17,671 nucleotides of DNA from an uncultured Faecalibacterium sp. GTDB taxonomy: Bacteria > Bacillota > Clostridia > Oscillospirales > Ruminococcaceae. Shown here one piece after another: positions 13,867 to 17,671 of this stretch. The DNA lies in assembly GCA_934533135.1 (NCBI GenBank), contig CAKTBG010000036.1:1-17671 (forward strand). Direction: 5' to 3'. Each line of letters begins with the position of its first letter. The first letter of the stretch is position 1. Position numbers and translations under genes: made by a program. The notes beneath the pieces were generated by a model. The model searched no databases, was not told where the DNA came from, and saw only the letters and a program-made list of their open reading frames with translations.

Positions 13867-14720
13867 AAAGTTTGTTGAAGTATGAGTTCAAGGCCACCCG
13901 CCGCACCTACGGCGGCCTGTATCTGGTGTGGCTGCTGCTGGGGCTGTTGCTGGGCGTCTCGATGCGGAACATGGTCGAGACGGAGAATCCCAACGGCTGG
14001 CAGATCGGGTCGGTTCTGATGCTGCTCTACGTCGGCATCACCATCGCGGCCGGTGTGGTCTGCATCACGACCATTCTCCAGAGATTCACCAAAAATCTGC
14101 TGGAGCGCGAAGGCTACCTGATGCACACGCTGCCCGTGAACGAGTACCAGCTGGTCGGCTCCAAGCTGATCTCCAGCCTTGTCTGGGTCGTGTGCAGTGC
14201 GGGGGTCGGTCTGCTGTCCATCGTGCTGCTGATGCTGGGGCTCTGTGCATTCCAAAGCCCGCAGCGCATCCTTGCAAGTGGAACCATCGACGGCGTGCCG
14301 TATGAACGCGTCGTCACCTATACATGGGGCGACCTCTGGGGCATCCTCCGGCAGCAGCTGGCGCAGCTGGGCGGATCCTTCTGGGCGTCGGCGGCATGGA
14401 GCCTGTTTGTGGGTCTGCTGGGCACGGCGGTGCTCATCCTCTGCATCTATGCGGCCTGCATGGTCGGCCATCTGTTCCGGAAGCATAGCACGGTGGCAAG
14501 CATCGCGGCGTTCTTCCTGTTCCAGAGCGTGCAGAGCAAACTGGGCGGTACGGCGGGGGTCTCCAGCCTGATCCGGATCACCATCCGCTCGGCCAACGTC
14601 TTGCCGGAATCGACCCCGGCGGCCTACCCGTGGGTAAACCTGCTCATCATGCTTCTGTTCGGCGCAGCCTATTTTGTCACGGCAAGTTGGCTGATGAAAA
14701 ACAAGCTGGACTTAGAGTAA
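13860..14720 (+). CDS. ABC-2 type transporter permease subunit
   Basis: A 286-aa membrane protein with about six hydrophobic segments (about 17-36, 52-73, 101-130, 176-203, 210-225, 258-279). The cytoplasmic start MLKSLLKYEFKATRR and the block EREGYLMHTLPVNEYQLVGSKLI (about 82-104) are typical of ABC-2 permeases paired with BcrA/YtrB ATPases. It overlaps the ATPase gene by 7 bases, so the two are translationally coupled and probably form one transporter. The substrate cannot be read from sequence; an antimicrobial peptide or a cell-envelope precursor is a reasonable guess from operon type. A terminator follows 12 bases after the stop. Confidence 0.88.
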   Translation: MLKSLLKYEFKATRRTYGGLYLVWLLLGLLLGVSMRNMVETENPNGWQIGSVLMLLYVGITIAAGVVCITTILQRFTKNLLEREGYLMHTLPVNEYQLVGSKLISSLVWVVCSAGVGLLSIVLLMLGLCAFQSPQRILASGTIDGVPYERVVTYTWGDLWGILRQQLAQLGGSFWASAAWSLFVGLLGTAVLILCIYAACMVGHLFRKHSTVASIAAFFLFQSVQSKLGGTAGVSSLIRITIRSANVLPESTPAAYPWVNLLIMLLFGAAYFVTASWLMKNKLDLE

Positions 14721-14731
14721 AAAACAAAAAC

Positions 14732-14766
14732 ACGGCTGCTGTGTGAAAAAACCACACAACAGCCGT
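14732..14766. terminator. Bidirectional terminator between the permease and HEPN genes
   Basis: Stem ACGGCTGCTGTGTG (14732-14745) / CACACAACAGCCGT (14753-14766) with a 7-base A-rich loop. One position is C-A on the plus RNA but G-U on the minus RNA. A-rich and T-rich flanks give U-runs both ways. Confidence 0.78.
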
Positions 14767-14772
14767 ATTTTG

Positions 14773-15159
14773 TTATAATAAAATCTGTTTCGCCCAATCC
14801 AGAATCCGTGCGGCATCCCGGAGAGCCTGCGAAGCGTGACGCTCTTCGAGGAACATCTCGTTGGGGTACCGTGCCGCAACGCCGTAGGGCGTCAGAGCGT
14901 CGGCGGCATCGTAAAGTTCGTCGCTGACAGAAACCGTTTTGTGAAGCTGGTCGAGCAGGAAGGATAAGTCATGCCGTTTCGGGAGGCCGCCCGGACAGCC
15001 CAGCGAGACCATGACCGCTTTGATGGATTTTTCAGCGGCCTGCTGGCAATGATAGCAGATGATCTCAAGCGGTTTGGGGTAGAGGGCACCGTAAAGGTGC
15101 TGGGCAACAAGGAAGTCTTGCTGCGCGAAGTCAAGCCAGCTTTTGGTTTCCGGTGTCAT
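14773..15159 (-). CDS. HEPN domain protein (partner of the adjacent nucleotidyltransferase)
   Basis: A 128-aa helical HEPN protein. Family features: SWLDFAQQDFLVAQHLY (7-23), ICYHCQQAAEKSIKAVMVSLG (34-54, the QQAAEKxxKA helix) and KRHDLSFLLDQL (61-72), ending with PYGVAARYPNE (91-101). HEPN proteins beside MNT nucleotidyltransferases form type VII toxin-antitoxin modules in which HEPN is an RNase toxin (established for HepT/MntA). The catalytic RX4-6H motif is not visible; the nearest candidate is R97...H108 with ten residues between, so RNase activity is doubtful. The start at 15159 has AGGAG about 9 bases upstream and overlaps the nucleotidyltransferase gene by 29 bases. Confidence 0.88.
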   Translation of the reverse strand: MTPETKSWLDFAQQDFLVAQHLYGALYPKPLEIICYHCQQAAEKSIKAVMVSLGCPGGLPKRHDLSFLLDQLHKTVSVSDELYDAADALTPYGVAARYPNEMFLEERHASQALRDAARILDWAKQILL

Positions 15160-15463
15160 AGAGGAGAACTCCTTTCTGATAGACTTCATTCTCGATGGAA
15201 GGAATCTGTCTGCGGGTCTCAAAACGGCTCTGGGTGCCGACAAGGATATCCACCGGACGCTGCTTGACCGGGCGGATGGAACGGTAGGCTTTCGAGGTCA
15301 GTGCCGGAATATCGGTCTGGGCATCGTCAACGACGATATAGAAATCAAAGTCGCTGTCGGGCTGCTGGCGGCCCTCGGCAAAGGACCCGAAGAGGTAGAT
15401 GCGGATGGGCGAAAGCTGCTCGATGAAACGTTCCTTCAGCAAGTCGATCTCGTTGGTCGGCAT
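15131..15463 (-). CDS. Minimal nucleotidyltransferase (MNT), likely antitoxin of the HEPN pair
   Basis: A 110-aa protein of the polymerase-beta superfamily. The motif GSFAEGRQQPDSDFD gives G26-S27 and the metal-binding pair D38-x-D40; a third acidic residue, D72, sits in PVDILVG. In characterised MNT-HEPN pairs the nucleotidyltransferase adds AMP units to the HEPN toxin and silences it (established for MntA/HepT). Here the active-site residues appear intact. The start at 15463 is set by AAGGAGGAA 7-8 bases upstream; the longer frame upstream is not supported. The gene leads the two-gene operon, with a promoter just upstream. Confidence 0.9.
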   Translation of the reverse strand: MPTNEIDLLKERFIEQLSPIRIYLFGSFAEGRQQPDSDFDFYIVVDDAQTDIPALTSKAYRSIRPVKQRPVDILVGTQSRFETRRQIPSIENEVYQKGVLLYDTGNQKLA

Positions 15464-15493
15464 GAAGATTCCTCCTTCCAGTTTTCTGATTTT

Positions 15494-15522
15494 ATTGTAG
15501 CAAAAGAATGGGGAAAAATCAA
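15494..15522 (-). promoter_or_regulatory. Promoter for the MNT-HEPN operon
   Basis: On the minus strand TTGATT (15517-15522), a 17-base spacer and TACAAT (15494-15499), preceded by TGC, an extended -10. The start site would lie about 25 bases before the ribosome binding site. Confidence 0.65.
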
Positions 15523-15597
15523 CGCAGGAAAGCATCCTGCCTTTGCAGCCGCCGGATGGAGACAAGGCTTCCGGAGGGAAAGCCAAGACAAAAAGAA

Positions 15598-15639
15598 CCC
15601 GATCACTGAATGGATCCTTTCCATAGTGCAGTGATCGGG
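15598..15639 (-). terminator. Terminator after the lipoprotein gene
   Basis: An 11-bp stem, CAGTGATCGGG/CCCGATCACTG, with a nested ATGGA/TCCAT hairpin in the loop. On the minus strand it is followed by TTCTTTTTG. It lies 12 bases beyond the stop of the lipoprotein gene. Confidence 0.75.
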
Positions 15640-15651
15640 CTTTGTTGATTT

Positions 15652-16209
15652 TTACTTTGCCAGTGCAGCCTTGATATTGGCCAGCACGGTGTCGCTGTCT
15701 TCACAGCAGACAAGGATGACCTCGCCGGTGGGAGCGGTTTCGACCTTGGCAGCCTTGGCAATCTCGTACTGATCCTCAAGGTAGTGCTCCATGGTCTGCT
15801 GCTGGCTCAGGACGTAGTTGTCAAAAGCATCCACGACCTCCTGCGTCTTGCCCTCAGCAGGCTTGACGATGGCGACGCCGTAGCTCTGGGTCATCATGGC
15901 CGAGACGGAGGCCGCAAAGTCGGTGTAGCTGCCTTCTTCCAGCCCCAGCAGCGGGAGCAGCATATTCTCGATCTCATCGTTCAGCTGGCCGGCATCGTAG
16001 TCGCTGCTGTAGCCGTACTGGGCGGTGAACTTGCCGTCCTCGCCTTTGGTGAAGATCATGTTGTATTCGTTGTCCTCGTCGCTGCGGGCGTCGTGGAGGA
16101 TCTGGGTGTAGTCTTTGGGGGTGGCAGATGCGGCGGGTTTGCCGGAAGAGCAGCCCACAAGGGCAAACAGAGCCAGACCTGCCAGCAGGGTCGCAATGAT
16201 CCGTTTCAT
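15652..16209 (-). CDS. DUF4358-like lipoprotein
   Basis: A 185-aa exported lipoprotein. The signal peptide MKRIIATLLAGLALFALVGC ends in a lipobox (L17-V-G-C20), so the mature protein should be anchored to the outer face of the membrane through C20. The mature part contains a block (about 108-180) with QSYGVAIVKPAEGK, then a helix VVDAFDNYVLSQQQTMEHYL and a final VILVCCEDSDTVLANI, which resembles the DUF4358 family common in gut Clostridia. The function of that family is unknown to me. AAAGGAT lies 9 bases before the ATG. The gene appears monocistronic, with a terminator after it. Confidence 0.83.
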   Translation of the reverse strand: MKRIIATLLAGLALFALVGCSSGKPAASATPKDYTQILHDARSDEDNEYNMIFTKGEDGKFTAQYGYSSDYDAGQLNDEIENMLLPLLGLEEGSYTDFAASVSAMMTQSYGVAIVKPAEGKTQEVVDAFDNYVLSQQQTMEHYLEDQYEIAKAAKVETAPTGEVILVCCEDSDTVLANIKAALAK

Positions 16210-16246
16210 AATATCGTATCCTTTCGTTCTTGCAAAAATCCTTCTC

Positions 16247-16277
16247 CTGCCGCTAGTATCTGCGTTTTTTGCGGCAG
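16247..16277 (-). other. Hairpin in the lipoprotein upstream region
   Basis: CTGCCGC (16247-16253) and GCGGCAG (16271-16277) form a 7-bp stem with a 17-base loop. It lies between the Lrp stop and the lipoprotein start and could be a weak Lrp terminator or a leader structure. No convincing promoter for the lipoprotein gene is seen nearby. Confidence 0.35.
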
Positions 16278-16357
16278 CTATACAAGATACGAATCACAGC
16301 GGCAAAACATTGCACCGGACGGTCGGCGGGCTTGTAACAGTTTTATGAACAGGCGCG

Positions 16358-16798
16358 TCACAGCATCAGAGCCTCGAGGTCGCCGTGATTGACCGGCGTG
16401 GAAAGGATGATCTGGGTGCTGGTGGTGCCGAGCTTCTGGAACTGCAGGATCAGATGCTCGAGCTGGGGCATACTGCCGCAGCTGACCTTGATCAGGAAGG
16501 TGTAGGCACCGGTGACGTGGTAGCACTGCAGCACCTCTTTGCTGTTCTGCATCAGCTGCACCAGCTCATCCCGGTGCGAGGGCGAGACCGAAAGGCTGAT
16601 GAGCGCATCGACGTACACCCGGTCGGAGGGGCGGTTGAGCTTGACGGTGTAGCCGTTGATGATGCCGTCGGTCTCCAGTTTGTGGATGCGGCTCGAGACG
16701 GCGGGGCTGGTCAAAGCCACCTGCTCGGCGATCTCCTTGACGGGCATCCGGGCATTTTTGGCAAGCAGGGCGAGAATCTTGCGGTCCAAATCGTCCAT
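16358..16798 (-). CDS. Lrp/AsnC family transcriptional regulator
   Basis: A 146-aa regulator of the feast/famine family. The N-terminal helix-turn-helix is LDRKILALLAKNARMPVKEI, then VALTSPAVSSRIHKLETDGII (about 27-47), followed by the linker strand GYTVKLNR. The C-terminal RAM/AsnC effector domain (about 62-146) includes VLQCYHVTGAYTFLIKV (88-104) and the end strand TSTQIILSTPV. Members bind amino acids and form octamers that wrap DNA (family knowledge). Translation starts at 16798 after AGGAG. A promoter 113-148 bases upstream contains a 12-bp palindrome that could be an autoregulatory site. Confidence 0.93.
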   Translation of the reverse strand: MDDLDRKILALLAKNARMPVKEIAEQVALTSPAVSSRIHKLETDGIINGYTVKLNRPSDRVYVDALISLSVSPSHRDELVQLMQNSKEVLQCYHVTGAYTFLIKVSCGSMPQLEHLILQFQKLGTTSTQIILSTPVNHGDLEALML

Positions 16799-16917
16799 GA
16801 GAAAAGTACTCCTTTTTGAATTCTGTTGAATTTCATAAAAATTTTTGAAAGTAAAGTTTTATTGTTGTCGCTATCGCACAAACCTCGGAAAAGGCCGTTT
16901 TTGATTCGCTGGCTTTA

Positions 16918-16946
16918 ATTATATAAAGTTTTGCGCAAAATGTAAA
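16918..16946 (-). promoter_or_regulatory. Promoter for the Lrp/AsnC gene with palindrome in the spacer
   Basis: On the minus strand TTTACA (16941-16946), a 17-base spacer and a perfect TATAAT (16918-16923). The spacer carries the palindrome TTTTGCGCAAAA (16929-16940). The predicted leader to the ATG is about 113 nt and AT-rich, with no other gene in it. Confidence 0.65.
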
Positions 16947-16979
16947 GTGCTAATTTAAAGCAAAACGGAAAATTGCGGT

Positions 16980-17007
16980 TTGACAAGAAAGAAAAAATGG
17001 GTATAAT
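16980..17007 (+). promoter_or_regulatory. Consensus sigma70 promoter driving a small RNA
   Basis: Perfect TTGACA (16980-16985), 16-base spacer and perfect TATAAT (17002-17007). No plus-strand gene lies downstream before the terminator at 17119-17150, which points to a non-coding transcript. Confidence 0.75.
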
Positions 17008-17012
17008 ACATA

Positions 17013-17153
17013 CTGCAAGGCCGAGCGGTGGTTTCCACCGCATCCGGATGACCGTTTCCCGGATGGCCGTGCCTGAAAATGCGATTCCCAACTTTATATA
17101 CTTTCCCACCCCTCTATACACAAAAACCCGCTGCCAGGCGGGTTTTTGTGTTT
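17013..17153 (+). ncRNA. Candidate free-standing small RNA (about 140 nt), family unknown
   Basis: The stretch runs from a consensus promoter to a strong terminator. The 5' half folds well: GCAAGGCC (17015-17022) can pair with GGCCGTGC (17065-17072) with one mismatch, enclosing hairpin CGGTGG-TTT-CCACCG (17026-17040) and hairpin CATCCGG/CCGGATG (17041-17065). The arms touch at G17065, so a compact three-way junction is possible. Two 15-base near-repeats, CCGGATGACCGTTTC and CCGGATGGCCGTGCC (17044-17073), build it. The single-stranded 3' part is pyrimidine- and A-rich. It does not contain the SRP RNA core, and I do not recognise 6S, tmRNA or a riboswitch. An open frame from 17048 runs through the terminator antisense to hflX and is not credible. 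Confidence 0.6.
17119..17150. terminator. Strong intrinsic terminator between the small RNA and hflX
   Basis: A perfect 13-bp stem, CACAAAAACCCGC (17119-17131) / GCGGGTTTTTGTG (17138-17150), with loop TGCCAG. The five-base A and T stretches at the stem base let it act in both directions, ending the small RNA (plus) and hflX (minus). Confidence 0.85.
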
Positions 17154-17185
17154 GCTGGGGCTTTTTTTATTTAGCGGAAGGCACC

Positions 17186-17671
17186 TTAAACAAGGTATCC
17201 CTCAAAGCAGTGCAGGTCTTCGGTCTTGACGATGCCCTCGAGGTAGAGGCCGTTTTCACGGTATTCTTCCATCTGCACGCTGCCGCGCTCCCGCATGGGG
17301 GCGGCAAGCCCCAGCTTATCGTAGGGGAGCAGCACCCGGATGGTGTGGACCCGGTCGCTCAGGGTCTCGTCCAGCTTCTGGAGCAGCTTGTCCAAGCCGT
17401 AACCGGTCTTGGCACTGGTGAGCAGGATGTCCGGGTCGAACGACAGGGCACCGGGCTTATCACACTTATTATAAACGGTCAGGCGGGGGATGTCGGCACA
17501 GTCGAGGCCGTCCAGAACCTCGTCCGTGACGGCAAGCTGCTCTTCGCGCTGTTCGTCACCGGCGTCGGCCACCCGGACGATGACATCCGACCATGCGGCT
17601 TCTTCCAGCGTGGATTTGAACGCCTCCACCAGATTGTGGGGCAGGCGGGAGACGAAGCCGACGGTGTCCAC
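17186..17671 (-). CDS. hflX: GTPase HflX (C-terminal part, cut by window edge)
   Basis: The last 161 or so codons of HflX; the start lies beyond 17671. The visible part begins inside the G domain: the G3 motif and following HflX hallmark DTVGFVSRLPHNLVEAFKST, the G4 motif NKCD (about 68-71 of the visible part) and the G5-like LLTSAKTGYG, then the C-terminal domain with YDKLGLAAPMRERG. HflX binds the 50S subunit and splits or rescues stalled and heat-damaged ribosomes (established in E. coli and others). No frame disruption is seen. The protein ends 35 bases from the shared terminator. Confidence 0.94.
   Translation of the reverse strand: MDTVGFVSRLPHNLVEAFKSTLEEAAWSDVIVRVADAGDEQREEQLAVTDEVLDGLDCADIPRLTVYNKCDKPGALSFDPDILLTSAKTGYGLDKLLQKLDETLSDRVHTIRVLLPYDKLGLAAPMRERGSVQMEEYRENGLYLEGIVKTEDLHCFEGYLV

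Noticed and set aside
17013..17153. SRP RNA, 6S RNA or a tRNA in the lrp-hflX gap
   Set aside because: The SRP core (GGAAGCAGCC-like) is absent, the length is short for 6S RNA, and no tRNA arms such as the T-loop GTTCRA motif are present.
17048..17671. An open plus-strand frame starting in the small RNA and running to the window end
   Set aside because: It passes through the terminator hairpin and lies antisense to hflX, with no ribosome binding site.

Overview
This window looks like chromosome from a moderately GC-rich gut Clostridium-class Firmicute. Faecalibacterium or a close Ruminococcaceae/Oscillospiraceae relative is the best guess. The guess rests on codon and protein character, AGGAGG-type ribosome binding sites, housekeeping gene style, and a hairpin-rich intergenic repeat at 12528-12698 of a kind I associate with Faecalibacterium-like genomes. 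No phage or transposase gene is visible.

Layout. (1) 1-2640: a MATE efflux pump cut by the left edge (minus) with a promoter and a hairpin-plus-U-run leader, then a CarD-type RNA polymerase regulator and a CPBP/Abi membrane protease (both plus), ending in a terminator. (2) 2652-9527, minus: DNA polymerase I (polA), tsaD, and two overlapping genes of unknown function (566 and 520 aa) that appear to be read from the polA promoter. The two unknown genes have visibly lower G+C than polA/tsaD. They are the most interesting part of the window: the first combines a possible Mrr-like nuclease motif with a glycine-rich hydrophobic region, and the second combines coiled coils with C-terminal Sel1-like repeats. 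(3) 9622-12437: a small 4Fe-4S ferredoxin, an ArsC/Spx-like thioredoxin-fold protein, a single-pass membrane protein with a low-complexity tail, and a family 2 glycosyltransferase. (4) 12528-14766: the dispersed repeat, then a GntR (YtrA-type) regulator, ABC ATPase and ABC permease in one overlapping operon with a consensus promoter and repeated operator-like sites, closed by a terminator. (5) 14773-16209, minus: a HEPN/nucleotidyltransferase (MNT) toxin-antitoxin-like pair and a DUF4358-like lipoprotein. (6) 16358-17671: an Lrp/AsnC regulator, a divergent consensus promoter that seems to drive a free-standing small RNA of about 140 nt ending in a strong terminator, and the C-terminal part of HflX cut by the right edge.

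Genes that work together: polA and tsaD are housekeeping genes, with the unknown pair as operon passengers. The GntR-ABC operon is probably a self-regulated envelope-stress or antimicrobial-response transporter. The MNT-HEPN pair is a probable toxin-antitoxin or defence module. The most novel candidates are the two-gene unit at 2652-5911 and the small RNA at about 17013-17153. Everything here was read by eye without database searches, so family assignments rest on remembered motifs.
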